Positions 1-8,490 of a DNA stretch of 64,000 bases are shown in pieces. The first letter of the stretch is position 1; every line of letters starts with the position of its first letter. A model generated the notes under the pieces. That model saw only the letters and a program-made list of their open reading frames with translations, did no database searches and was not told the origin of the DNA. This DNA comes from Candidatus Kryptoniota bacterium (lineage in GTDB: Bacteria; Bacteroidota; Ignavibacteria; Kryptoniales; Kryptoniaceae): positions 124,001-188,000 of the forward strand of contig CALJEK010000001.1 of NCBI GenBank assembly GCA_938074445.1, in the 5' to 3' direction. The position numbers and the translations under genes were made by a program.

Positions 1-555
1 GGTGGAGGTGAGATCAAGGCGGTGATAAATCCTGTAAGAGAAATAAACCCACTAAATCTTATCGAAAGGGGTGAACTTCTTGGAATTCAAGTTTATTCAG
101 CACATACAAATTTAACAGATGAAGTGGCAAAAAGACAGGCGAAAGCAGCTGAAAAAATTTTAAAAAATTACGGTAAGGTTGAAGTAATTATTGATGAACT
201 TGATTCTTACTCAAAGAACACAACCATTGCAATAACTGGCATTTTTGAAAATTCAGTATGTTGTTATACTAATCTCGGTGAAAAGGGGAAAAGAGCCGAA
301 TTTGTGGCTGAGGAGGCTTGTGAGAAGTTTTTGAAGTTTTTGAGCTCTGATTCAGCAGTTGATGAATATATGGCTGACCAAATTTTGCTTCCGCTTTCTT
401 TAGCTCCCGAGGTTTCGGAATTTACCACACCAAGGTTGACAAACCACTTAAAAACTAATATAGATGTGATAAAAAAATTTGTCGATGTCGAGTTTGAAAT
501 CGCCGAATTTAAAAATTCGTACAAAATTAAAGTAAAACCAACAAAAGTAGGATAG
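1..555 (+). CDS. rtcA: RNA 3'-terminal phosphate cyclase, C-terminal part (5' end cut by window)
   Basis: The frame is open from base 1 (GGGEIKAVINP...), so the ORF-track start at the GTG of position 22 is internal and the gene begins before the window. RtcA uses ATP to turn an RNA 3'-phosphate into a 2',3'-cyclic phosphate via a covalent His-AMP. Visible family features are the ERG segment after the GGGE turn, the EYMADQILLPLSLA motif and NHLKTNIDVIKKF near the end; the His of NHLKTN aligns with the E. coli nucleophile His309. The C-terminus is intact. folP follows after 4 bases, suggesting co-transcription. The ligase partner RtcB is not in the window. Confidence 0.9.
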   Translation, partial: GGGEIKAVINPVREINPLNLIERGELLGIQVYSAHTNLTDEVAKRQAKAAEKILKNYGKVEVIIDELDSYSKNTTIAITGIFENSVCCYTNLGEKGKRAEFVAEEACEKFLKFLSSDSAVDEYMADQILLPLSLAPEVSEFTTPRLTNHLKTNIDVIKKFVDVEFEIAEFKNSYKIKVKPTKVG

Positions 556-559
556 TTTA

Positions 560-1771
560 ATGAGGGTTAGATTTCTCAAGATAGGTAATTTAGAAGAAGC
601 GATGGAGGAACTTTCAAGATTTGGGGAAGTTGATCATTCTCTTTCATCTGAATTTAAGCCGGAAAAATTTGTTAATGTTAGTTTGAAAATCGAAAATGTC
701 AGCGATAAGATTTCCTTGTTGATCTCACAACAGATTGCAAAATATCTTAACGGCGATGTTCTCGTTTCAAAGGTTGATGAAAGTGGTAGAAGGAATTTAA
801 TAATTTCGGTTAAAGGCGAAAATTTTGAGCACTTGGTGAATATGTTGAAAAGTTTTTCAAGCGAAGGTAAACTACTTGCGGATAAGTTAACAGGGGCGAT
901 GAATGGTTTTTTCAATGATTCTGTAGTTTATAGATTTGGTCGAAAGGAATTTGATTTTTCAAAGAGGACTTATGTAATGGGGATTTTAAATGTGACGCCT
1001 GATTCGTTTTCAGACGGCGGGAGATATTTTACTGTTGATTCAGCGGTTGAACATGCTATGAGAATGGTTGAAGATGGAGCGGATATAATTGATGTTGGTG
1101 GGGAGTCAACACGCCCTGGCTCCGAACGTGTCCCGCTTGAGGAGGAATTGAGACGTGTTATACCGGTGATAAAAGAGATCGTTAAACGAGTTGATGTTCC
1201 TATTTCGATTGACACATACAAATCTGAGGTGGCGAGGCAAGCTCTTGATAATGGAGCGGTGATTGTAAATGACATCAGCGGTTTGAGATTTGATGAGAAG
1301 ATGGTTGAGGTTATTGCGCAATATAGCGCAAGTGTTGTTATTATGCATATCAAAGGAACTCCAAAAACAATGCAAGAAAATCCGTATTATGATGATGTTA
1401 TTTCTGAAATTTATGGTTATCTATTGGAAGGCGTTGAAAGAGCGCAAAGTTTTGGAATCAAGCAGATAATAGTTGACCCAGGGATTGGTTTTGGTAAAAG
1501 GTTGATTGATAATCTTGAGATATTAAGACGTCTTCGTGAGTTTAAGTCGCTTGGTTATCCTGTTTTGGTTGGGGTTTCAAGAAAATCTTTTATTGGAAAT
1601 GTTTTGAATCTACCTGTTGGGGAAAGGCTCGAAGGAACTGCTGGGGCGGTTGCAATTTCAGTATGGAATGGGGCAAACATAGTTAGGGTTCATGATGTTA
1701 AAGAAATGGCAAGGGTTGTGCGAATAGTTGATGCAATAAAGCAAGTGCCAATAAAGCAAAACCACATTTAA
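560..1771 (+). CDS. folP: Dihydropteroate synthase with N-terminal extension
   Basis: Condenses 6-hydroxymethyl-dihydropterin diphosphate with p-aminobenzoate in folate synthesis. The TIM-barrel catalytic domain runs from about residue 137: GILNVTPDSFSDGG (pterin/Mg diphosphate loop), DVGGESTRPG, PISIDTYKSEVA, VDPGIGFGKR, VGVSRKSFIG and the C-terminal RVHDV motif are all present. At 403 residues it is about 130 longer than the usual 270-280, because of an N-terminal domain of unknown role (see findings); similar long DHPS proteins occur in some Firmicutes. Its TAA overlaps the dacA ATG by one base (TAATG), so translation is probably coupled. Confidence 0.95.
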   Translation: MRVRFLKIGNLEEAMEELSRFGEVDHSLSSEFKPEKFVNVSLKIENVSDKISLLISQQIAKYLNGDVLVSKVDESGRRNLIISVKGENFEHLVNMLKSFSSEGKLLADKLTGAMNGFFNDSVVYRFGRKEFDFSKRTYVMGILNVTPDSFSDGGRYFTVDSAVEHAMRMVEDGADIIDVGGESTRPGSERVPLEEELRRVIPVIKEIVKRVDVPISIDTYKSEVARQALDNGAVIVNDISGLRFDEKMVEVIAQYSASVVIMHIKGTPKTMQENPYYDDVISEIYGYLLEGVERAQSFGIKQIIVDPGIGFGKRLIDNLEILRRLREFKSLGYPVLVGVSRKSFIGNVLNLPVGERLEGTAGAVAISVWNGANIVRVHDVKEMARVVRIVDAIKQVPIKQNHI

Positions 1772-2586
1772 TGATTGAAATCTTAAAAATAGGCTTTTTA
1801 CGGCTTACACTCATCGATGTAATTGATATTTTAGTTGTAAGTTTAATAATACGCCAACTTTATATATGGATGAAGGGGACGATTGCAGCGCAAATTTTTC
1901 TTGGGCTTTTGTTTATCGTTTTGCTCTCTTTTATTTCAGGGCTTGCAAATTTAAAACTTCTCAACTGGTTGTCGCGATTTGTCAGCGATGTCTGGATCAT
2001 TGCGTTTATCATCCTTTTTCAACCGGAATTGCGCAGGCTTCTTATGCTCGTTGGGAATAATCCTGTGTTTCGTTTTATTTTTAAACCGGGTGTAACTGCC
2101 GTGATCGATGAGATTGTTGAAGCGATTAGTGAAATGTCGCAAAAGCAAATCGGGGCTTTAATTGTAATACCAAGGCAAACAGGTATAAGATCGATCATTG
2201 AAACAGGTGTGCCAATTCAAGCAAAAGTCACCAAGGAACTTCTTTTAACGATTTTCTACCCAAAATCACCCCTTCATGATGGAGCAGTTGTTATATCTGG
2301 AGATAGAATTGAGGCAGCTGCGTGTACTTTGCCGTTAAGTGCACAATCAAAAATTGGCAATTTTCTCCTTGGGACAAGACATAGAGCAGCGCTTGGGCTA
2401 AGTGAAATTTCAGATGCAATAGTTGTAATTGTGAGTGAAGAAACAGGGACAATTTCAATCGCGGAGGCTGGCAAATTAACGCGCGGGTTGTCACCCGAAG
2501 GATTGAGGAAAAAGTTGCTCGCGGAGCTTCAAGCGGGTGATAAAACACCAAAAGAAATTTTCGAAGAGGTCTCCCAAGGTGAATAG
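1771..2586 (+). CDS. dacA: Diadenylate cyclase, CdaA/DacA type
   Basis: Makes cyclic di-AMP from two ATP at the inner membrane. Three hydrophobic segments lie at about residues 15-30, 38-57 and 72-85, followed by a DAC (DisA_N) domain with the two hallmark motifs: DGA at 170-172 (LHDGAVV) and RHR at 203-205 (GTRHRAALG). Length 271 is normal for CdaA. The folP-dacA junction overlaps by one base, and the downstream glycosyltransferase start lies inside the dacA 3' end, so the three genes look translationally coupled. A c-di-AMP phosphodiesterase is not visible in the window. Confidence 0.95.
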   Translation: MIEILKIGFLRLTLIDVIDILVVSLIIRQLYIWMKGTIAAQIFLGLLFIVLLSFISGLANLKLLNWLSRFVSDVWIIAFIILFQPELRRLLMLVGNNPVFRFIFKPGVTAVIDEIVEAISEMSQKQIGALIVIPRQTGIRSIIETGVPIQAKVTKELLLTIFYPKSPLHDGAVVISGDRIEAAACTLPLSAQSKIGNFLLGTRHRAALGLSEISDAIVVIVSEETGTISIAEAGKLTRGLSPEGLRKKLLAELQAGDKTPKEIFEEVSQGE

Positions 2587-3349
2587 TATCTGTGCAATAA
2601 TTCCCGCATATAACGCTGAAAGGACAATTGGAATTTTAATTGAGAGGGTAAAAAAATTTATCCCTTTGAAAGATATAATTGTTGTTGACGATGGTTCAAA
2701 TGATATGACTTCAAAGATTGCTTTTGATCGTGGTGTAAATGTTTTAAAACATGATGAGAATTATGGGAAGGGAAAGGCGTTGAAAACAGGTTTTGAGTTT
2801 GCGAGGTCAAATAATTACGATGCAGTTTTGACCCTTGATGCTGACCTTCAGCATGACCCCGATGAAATTCCTAAATTTATTGACAAGTTAAACGAGGGTT
2901 TTGATATTGTGATTGGGAACAGGATGAGAAATTTGAAATCAATGCCTATTGAAAGAATTTTTTCAAACAAGATAACATCTTTTTTGATTTCGCTTCGCAC
3001 AGGCAGAAAAATTCCGGATAGTCAATGCGGTTTCAGATTAATTAAGAGAGCAGTGATTGAGAAAATCAATGCTAAAAGTGATGGTTTCGGTTTTGAAAGC
3101 GAGTTTTTGATAAAAGCGTTGCTTGCTGGTTTTAAGGTTGGATTTGTGGAAATCAAAACTATTTACAATGGTGAGCGAAGTTATATAAAACATTTTGGCG
3201 ATACATTCAAATTTATTGCAATTTATACCCGAAGTTTTTGGGGAGATGATTTCCTTGAATTAAAAAAACAAAAAGCAGAAGGCTTGATTTGGGAAAGTTT
3301 GAAGATGAAAGAAAAGCGATGGTTGAGCTTCTTCGTAAGAGAGGGATAA
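2579..3349 (+). CDS. Glycosyltransferase family 2 (dolichyl-phosphate-mannose-synthase-like)
   Basis: A GT-A fold transferase with IIPAYNAERTIG at the N-terminus, VVDDGSNDMT (nucleotide-binding Asp), TLDADLQHDP (DxD metal motif) and IGNRM. No transmembrane helix follows the catalytic domain, so it is probably a soluble or peripheral polyprenyl-phosphate sugar transferase; donor and acceptor cannot be told. The track start at 2537 adds 14 residues that are antisense-free but uncharacteristic; I prefer the GTG at 2579 (VNSICAIIPAYN), 8 bases inside the end of dacA with GAGG about 10 bases upstream. pcm begins within its 3' end. Confidence 0.85.
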   Translation: MNSICAIIPAYNAERTIGILIERVKKFIPLKDIIVVDDGSNDMTSKIAFDRGVNVLKHDENYGKGKALKTGFEFARSNNYDAVLTLDADLQHDPDEIPKFIDKLNEGFDIVIGNRMRNLKSMPIERIFSNKITSFLISLRTGRKIPDSQCGFRLIKRAVIEKINAKSDGFGFESEFLIKALLAGFKVGFVEIKTIYNGERSYIKHFGDTFKFIAIYTRSFWGDDFLELKKQKAEGLIWESLKMKEKRWLSFFVREG

Positions 3350-3954
3350 AAGATGAAAATGTCCTTCGAGCTATGGAGAAGGTTCCTAGGCATCTTTTTG
3401 TTTCTGAAGCATTTATACATTACGCTTATGAGGATTCAGCATTGCCCATAGGTTTTTGCCAAACAATCTCCCAACCTTATACGGTTGCCCTTATGACTGA
3501 AGCTTTGGAGGTTAAACCGGGTGATAAGATTTTAGAAGTTGGGACTGGCTCGGGATATCAAGCAGCGATTCTTGCTGAAATGGGGGCAAAGGTTTTCACA
3601 ATTGAGAGATTCGAAGGACTTTTAAAAACCGCGCTTGAGACGCTTTCAAAACTTGGATACGAGGTGATCGGAATGGTTGGGGATGGTTCAATAGGTTGGA
3701 GCGAATTTGCTCCTTATGATGGGATAATTGTAACTGCAGCAGCGCCAAAGATTCCTAAATCTCTCGTTAAGCAACTTAAAATTAATGGACGACTCGTCAT
3801 ACCGATCGGTGATCTCGAAGTTCAGGAACTTTACATCATAAAGAAGATCGACGAGCATAAGCTCGACATAAAGAAAAAGTTTGGGTTTAAATTTGTCCCA
3901 TTGATTGGCAAGGAAGGATGGAGCGAGGAAAAGTTTAAAAACAACGGCAGATAA
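3289..3954 (+). CDS. pcm: Protein-L-isoaspartate O-methyltransferase
   Basis: SAM-dependent repair enzyme that methylates isoaspartyl residues in aged proteins. Recognised from VPRHLFVSEAFIHYAYEDSALPIG, the family motif GFCQTISQPYTVALMTE, the SAM loop ILEVGTGSGYQAAIL and the late VPLIGKEGW segment. Length 221 is typical. The start is TTG at 3289, supported by AGAAGG six bases upstream and by the FEDERKAMVE residues expected at the family N-terminus; an ATG at 3319 would cut these off. It overlaps the glycosyltransferase end by 61 bases and ends two bases before the miaA ATG. Confidence 0.92.
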   Translation: MGKFEDERKAMVELLRKRGIKDENVLRAMEKVPRHLFVSEAFIHYAYEDSALPIGFCQTISQPYTVALMTEALEVKPGDKILEVGTGSGYQAAILAEMGAKVFTIERFEGLLKTALETLSKLGYEVIGMVGDGSIGWSEFAPYDGIIVTAAAPKIPKSLVKQLKINGRLVIPIGDLEVQELYIIKKIDEHKLDIKKKFGFKFVPLIGKEGWSEEKFKNNGR

Positions 3955-3955
3955 A

Positions 3956-4933
3956 ATGGGAAAGAAAACCCTTGCGATCGTGGGACCAACTGCGTCGGGG
4001 AAAACGAAATTATCCATAATTGTTGCTGAAAAGATAAACGGTGAGATAATTTCAGCGGATTCAAGACAAATTTATAAATATATGGACATTGGCACAGCAA
4101 AACCATCGAAAGAATATAGGGAAAAGATAAAACATTATTTTATCGACGAACTTAACCCAGATGAGGAATTTAATGCTGGTGTTTTCGGAAAGAGGGGAAG
4201 AGAGATAATCGAGGATATATTTTCAAGAGGAAAAGTTCCGATAATTGTGGGCGGTTCGGGACTTTATATCAAGATGTTGATCGATGGATTTTTTGAGGGA
4301 CCTGGGGCTGACTGGGAACTTCGCGAAATACTTTACGATAAGGCGAAAAAGTTAGGTGTTGATATTCTTTATGAAGAACTTAAAAGAGTTGACCCTGAAT
4401 CAGCACAAAAAATCCACCCAAACAATTTGAAACGAGTTATAAGGGCTCTTGAAATTTATTATTTAACTGGAAAACCAATTTCCCAACTTCAAAAAGAAAA
4501 CAAACCGAAGATAAACTTTCAAACTGTTCAAATCGGGCTTAATTGGGATAGGAAGAAATTATATAATCGGATTGAAGAAAGGGTTGACCAAATGATAAGG
4601 GACGGCTTAATTGAAGAGGTTAAACATTTAAGGGAGCTTGGATATGATAAAAATTTAAACGCACTTCAAACGGTCGGATATAAAGAGGTTTTTGATTATC
4701 TGGACGGGTTAATTACTCACGATCAAATGATTTACTTAATTAAGCGAAATTCAAGACGATATGCGAAGCGACAACTTACATGGTTCAGACAGGACAAAAG
4801 AATTATATGGGTTGACGTTGATGAAAATACAGATTTTAATGAGCTCGCCGACAGGGTGATAGATATTTTTAGATCTGCAAAACCCGGAGGAAACGTTGAA
4901 GATTCCTCCGGGTCTGGTGGGCAAAAGGTTTAA
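3956..4933 (+). CDS. miaA: tRNA dimethylallyltransferase
   Basis: Adds the dimethylallyl group to N6 of A37 in tRNAs reading UNN codons. Motifs are GPTASGKT (P-loop), SADSRQIYKYMDIGTAKP, HYFIDELNPDEEFNAGVF, VGGSGLYIK and the C-terminal RRYAKRQLTWFR. I use the ATG at 3956 (MGKKTLAIVGPTASGKT); the track start at 3905 is a TTG inside pcm. The non-conserved C-terminal tail (KPGGNVEDSSGSGG) is encoded by a perfect 11-bp hairpin that looks like the terminator of the convergent peptidase gene, and the two stop codons overlap (see findings). Confidence 0.95.
   Translation: MGKKTLAIVGPTASGKTKLSIIVAEKINGEIISADSRQIYKYMDIGTAKPSKEYREKIKHYFIDELNPDEEFNAGVFGKRGREIIEDIFSRGKVPIIVGGSGLYIKMLIDGFFEGPGADWELREILYDKAKKLGVDILYEELKRVDPESAQKIHPNNLKRVIRALEIYYLTGKPISQLQKENKPKINFQTVQIGLNWDRKKLYNRIEERVDQMIRDGLIEEVKHLRELGYDKNLNALQTVGYKEVFDYLDGLITHDQMIYLIKRNSRRYAKRQLTWFRQDKRIIWVDVDENTDFNELADRVIDIFRSAKPGGNVEDSSGSGGQKV
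4879..4913 (-). terminator. Intrinsic terminator of the convergent peptidase operon, lying inside the miaA 3' end
   Basis: Perfect 11-bp arms ACCCGGAGGAA (4882-4892) and TTCCTCCGGGT (4903-4913) with a 10-base loop. Read on the minus strand the stem is followed by TTTT then GC, a short U tract; on the plus strand no U tract follows. It sits just past the minus-strand stop at 4930 and therefore most likely terminates the long minus operon, while being translated as the miaA tail. Confidence 0.55.
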
Positions 4934-7047
4934 TAAGTTATTCCCAAAATTTTGAATATAAACGCGTAGATATCCGTTTGCTCCTCTATGATTTTTGATG
5001 TTGGTTTTCCAGCCCCATGACCTGCTTTAGTTTCAACTCTTAGAAGAACGGGTGTATCACCAGAATTTGCGGATTGGAGGGTTGCGGTAAATTTATAAGC
5101 ATGTAGTGGAACAACTCTGTCATCGTGATCTGCTGTGGTGATTAAAATTGGTGGATAAGTAGTTCCCTTTTTAACATTATGAAGTGGGGAATATGCATAT
5201 AGGAAGTTAAAATGTTCGGGGTTTGCTTCTGCATTTCCATATTCGGGTATCCAATATCTACCTACGGTAAATTTGTGGTATCTTAGCATATCAATTACTG
5301 GAACCTCACACACGACAGCGCCGTAAAGTTCAGGGCGCTGAACCATACAGGCAGCAACAAGTAAACCACCGTTGCTTCTTCCGTTTATCACAAGTTTTCT
5401 GGAATTCGTATAGCCATTTTTAATAAGCCATTCCCCAGCGGAGATAAAGTCGTCAAATACATTTTGCTTTTTATCAAGCATTCCAGCTTGGTGCCACTCT
5501 TCTCCATATTCGCTTCCACCTCTTAAATTCGCAACCGCGTAAACTCCGCCTATTTCGAGCCAAAGCAGTCTAATAGCCGAGAAGGATGGCATAATGCTTA
5601 TGTTAAAACCACCGTAACCATAAAGCAAAGTTGGGTTATTTCCATCGAGTTTCAAATTTCGTTTGTGAACTATATACATTGGAACACGGGTGCCGTCTTT
5701 TGATTCATAAAAAACCTGTTTTACTTCATAATCACTTGGGTTGAAACCTTTTAACTTCGTTTCAAAAAATAGCTCAAGCTTTCCCGTTGTAAAATCATAT
5801 CTGTAAACATTCAATGGGTATAAAAACGATGTGAACCCGAAAAACATCTCTTTGTCGTTTTGTCTTCCAGAAAGCCCGGAAATAGCTCCACTTCCCGGGA
5901 GTTTTATTTCTTTAACGAATTTCCCATCAAGCGAGTAGATTTCAATTCTGTGTTTTACATCCTCATTGTAGACGATAACGAAATGATTGTTAATTATCCG
6001 TGCATTCGATATGACCGCTTTTTTGTTCTCTGGAATTATATCTTTCCAGTTTTTCCTTTCGGGGTTTTTTATGTCGATTGCGATGATTTTATACTTTGGG
6101 GCGTTTAAATCCGTGAGAAAATAAAAGATGTTATCTTTATTCCCAATAAAATCATATCTTGCATCTGCTTCATCAAGCAATCGAATAAAATCTCCCTCGC
6201 TGTTTAACTCTCGATAATAAATTCTGTTTTTTGGACTTGTCCCATATGTAACATTTAGAATTAAATATTTGCCATCCTCGGTTATGCTTGGGTAAAAGTT
6301 AAGTTCTTTGGCATCAGGTCTTTCATAGATAAGTTTATCTTCTGATTGTGGCGTGCCAAGCTTGTGAAAATAAACTTTATTGTAGTTGTTTTCATCTCCT
6401 TTCGGGACTGTTCCTGGCTCCGGGAAACGATTATAGTAAAACCCTGAGTTATCCGGCATCCACGCGATGCTTGAAAATTTACACCATTTTAGAACCTCGT
6501 CGTAATCTTTCCCCGTGGTGATATCTTTAATTTTTATCTCTTGCCAGTCGCTACCGCTTACTGAAACACCATAAGCGAGAAATCTCCCGTCCTTGCTATA
6601 TGAGAGATTCATCAAGGCAATTGTTCCATCTTCACTAAATTTGTTTGGGTCAATTATGAGTTTATCTTTGCCTCTTAAGGTCTCGCGCATATAAAGAACT
6701 GATTGATTTTGAAGCCCATCATTTTTAAAGAAAAAGTATCTATCTCCCGCTTTCACTGGAACTGAGAACTTCGGATAATTCATTAACTCTGTCAACCTTG
6801 CTTTTATCTTTTCATAAAATGGGGTTGAACGGACAAATTCAAATGTAATTTTGTTTTGGGCTTCAACCCACTGCTTTACCTCATCGGAATTAAAATCCTC
6901 AAGCCAACGATATGGGTCAGCTACTTTGACACCGTGATAATCTTCAACAACATCTACGATTTTTGTCGGTGGGTAGTTTAATTTTTGTGAGAGTGAAATT
7001 GAAACAAACGCGACAAGAATTAAAATAATCGCTATGCTTTTTCTCAT
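4930..7047 (-). CDS. Secreted prolyl oligopeptidase, S9A family
   Basis: Serine peptidase cleaving after proline in short peptides. It has an N-terminal signal peptide (MRKSIAIILILVAFVSISLSQ), then the classic N-segment YPPTKIVDVVEDYHGVKVADPYRWLED, a beta-propeller, and an alpha/beta-hydrolase domain. The catalytic triad is visible: Ser about 558 in GRSNGG, Asp about 643 in DHDDRV and His about 677 in KAGHGAGKP. Length 705 matches mammalian-type POP, to which it looks close. Export to the periplasm suggests peptide scavenging. It is the last gene of the long minus-strand run, 10 bases after the methyltransferase gene. Confidence 0.93.
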   Translation of the reverse strand: MRKSIAIILILVAFVSISLSQKLNYPPTKIVDVVEDYHGVKVADPYRWLEDFNSDEVKQWVEAQNKITFEFVRSTPFYEKIKARLTELMNYPKFSVPVKAGDRYFFFKNDGLQNQSVLYMRETLRGKDKLIIDPNKFSEDGTIALMNLSYSKDGRFLAYGVSVSGSDWQEIKIKDITTGKDYDEVLKWCKFSSIAWMPDNSGFYYNRFPEPGTVPKGDENNYNKVYFHKLGTPQSEDKLIYERPDAKELNFYPSITEDGKYLILNVTYGTSPKNRIYYRELNSEGDFIRLLDEADARYDFIGNKDNIFYFLTDLNAPKYKIIAIDIKNPERKNWKDIIPENKKAVISNARIINNHFVIVYNEDVKHRIEIYSLDGKFVKEIKLPGSGAISGLSGRQNDKEMFFGFTSFLYPLNVYRYDFTTGKLELFFETKLKGFNPSDYEVKQVFYESKDGTRVPMYIVHKRNLKLDGNNPTLLYGYGGFNISIMPSFSAIRLLWLEIGGVYAVANLRGGSEYGEEWHQAGMLDKKQNVFDDFISAGEWLIKNGYTNSRKLVINGRSNGGLLVAACMVQRPELYGAVVCEVPVIDMLRYHKFTVGRYWIPEYGNAEANPEHFNFLYAYSPLHNVKKGTTYPPILITTADHDDRVVPLHAYKFTATLQSANSGDTPVLLRVETKAGHGAGKPTSKIIEEQTDIYAFIFKILGITY

Positions 7048-7057
7048 GATGGTGGGT

Positions 7058-8485
7058 TTATTTTGTTTTTAGATTTAACACCGCTATGTTTTCAATGTGA
7101 TATGTATGTGGGAACATATCGATTGGTTGAATCGCATCGATTCCATAATTTGGGTTATATTCGAGCAACATTTTTATGTCTCTTGCTTGAGTTGTTGGGT
7201 TACAGCTTACGTAAACGATTTTTCGGGGTTGAATTTTTGCCACCGCTTTTACAACATCTGGATGCATTCCAGATCTTGGTGGATCAATTACTATTATATT
7301 TGGTTTTGGGGTTTCCTTCATCCAGCTTTTATCTTTGTAAAGTTTTTCCCTTAAATCACCGGCTATAAATTTGCAATTTTTCACATTGTTTATCTCTGCG
7401 TTTCTCCATGCGTCTTCAACTGCACTTTCAACGATTTCAAGTCCGACGACGCTTTTTATATAGGGCGAAATAAAAATTGAAATTGTTCCCGTTCCAGAAT
7501 AGAAATCATAAACCACATCATCTGGTTTGAAATTGGAAAATTCGACTATTTTCCTGTAGAGTTTTTCCGCTTGTTTCGTATTGGTTTGAAAAAAGGAATT
7601 CGATGAAATTTGAAAGATAAAATCACCAAGTTTCTCAATTATTGTCCCGTTCCCGTGATAAACTTTTTCATACTCACCCGCTGCTATTTGAGCTTTTCTC
7701 GTATTGATGTTGTTAACTATTGTGGTTATTTGAGGAAATTCTGAAAGAAGAGCCTCAGTGAATTCCTGCATTATTTCTGGGTTGTCTTCGAATGTCACAA
7801 GGTTAACCATAATCTCCCCAGTGTTCTTCCCCTCCCTTATCACAAGAAAACGGAGATAACCTTCGTTCTTTTCGGATGAGTAGATGGGAATCTTTCTTGA
7901 TTTAAAATAAGCTTTTGTAAAATTTAAAATTGCATTGCTTAACTCTGAGTGCAGGAAACACTCGTCAATGTCGAGAACTTTATCGTATCTTTCCGGGGGA
8001 TGAAAACCCAGAGCGAATTTTTTATCAATTTCGTCCAGATCTTTTATTTCATTTTCCGGAAACCAACGCTGTTCCGAGAACGAAAATTCAATTTTATTTC
8101 TATAAAAGAATATTTCGTCAGATGCCAGCGTTCGTAAAACTATTTTGTCAATTCCTTTGAAACCGCCAATCCTTTCAAAACTTTCTATCACATGATCTCG
8201 TTTAAATTCAACTTGCGCTTTATAGTCAAGGTTTTGCCATTTGCATCCGCCACATATGCCGAAATATTTACATCTCGGTTTAACTCTTAAATTTGATTCT
8301 TGAATTATTTCAATCGGTTCAGCTTCTGCGTATGATTTTTTTACTTTTGTAATTTTCACCTTAACTACATCACCTGGGACAGCATTCCTGACGAATAAAA
8401 CAAAACCGTTAAACCTTGCTATGCTTTTTCCCTCAAAGACACTTTTCTCTATTTTTACCTCTATTTCGTCCCCTTTTTGCAACAT
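7058..8485 (-). CDS. rlmD: 23S rRNA (uracil-5-)-methyltransferase, RlmD/RumA family
   Basis: TrmA-superfamily SAM enzyme that makes m5U in rRNA. An N-terminal TRAM RNA-binding domain (residues about 1-60) is followed by a [4Fe-4S] cluster motif, Cys72, Cys78 and Cys81 (CKYFGICGGCKWQ), with a likely fourth Cys in DIDECF. The catalytic domain has FYSGTGTISIF (SAM), VIDPPRSGMHPDV and VYVSCNPTTQARDI, whose Cys is the nucleophile. RlmD versus RlmC or another 5-methyluridine site cannot be settled from sequence alone. It lies six bases downstream of rluD, so two rRNA-modifying genes are adjacent. Confidence 0.88.
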   Translation of the reverse strand: MLQKGDEIEVKIEKSVFEGKSIARFNGFVLFVRNAVPGDVVKVKITKVKKSYAEAEPIEIIQESNLRVKPRCKYFGICGGCKWQNLDYKAQVEFKRDHVIESFERIGGFKGIDKIVLRTLASDEIFFYRNKIEFSFSEQRWFPENEIKDLDEIDKKFALGFHPPERYDKVLDIDECFLHSELSNAILNFTKAYFKSRKIPIYSSEKNEGYLRFLVIREGKNTGEIMVNLVTFEDNPEIMQEFTEALLSEFPQITTIVNNINTRKAQIAAGEYEKVYHGNGTIIEKLGDFIFQISSNSFFQTNTKQAEKLYRKIVEFSNFKPDDVVYDFYSGTGTISIFISPYIKSVVGLEIVESAVEDAWRNAEINNVKNCKFIAGDLREKLYKDKSWMKETPKPNIIVIDPPRSGMHPDVVKAVAKIQPRKIVYVSCNPTTQARDIKMLLEYNPNYGIDAIQPIDMFPHTYHIENIAVLNLKTK

Positions 8486-8490
8486 TTTGC

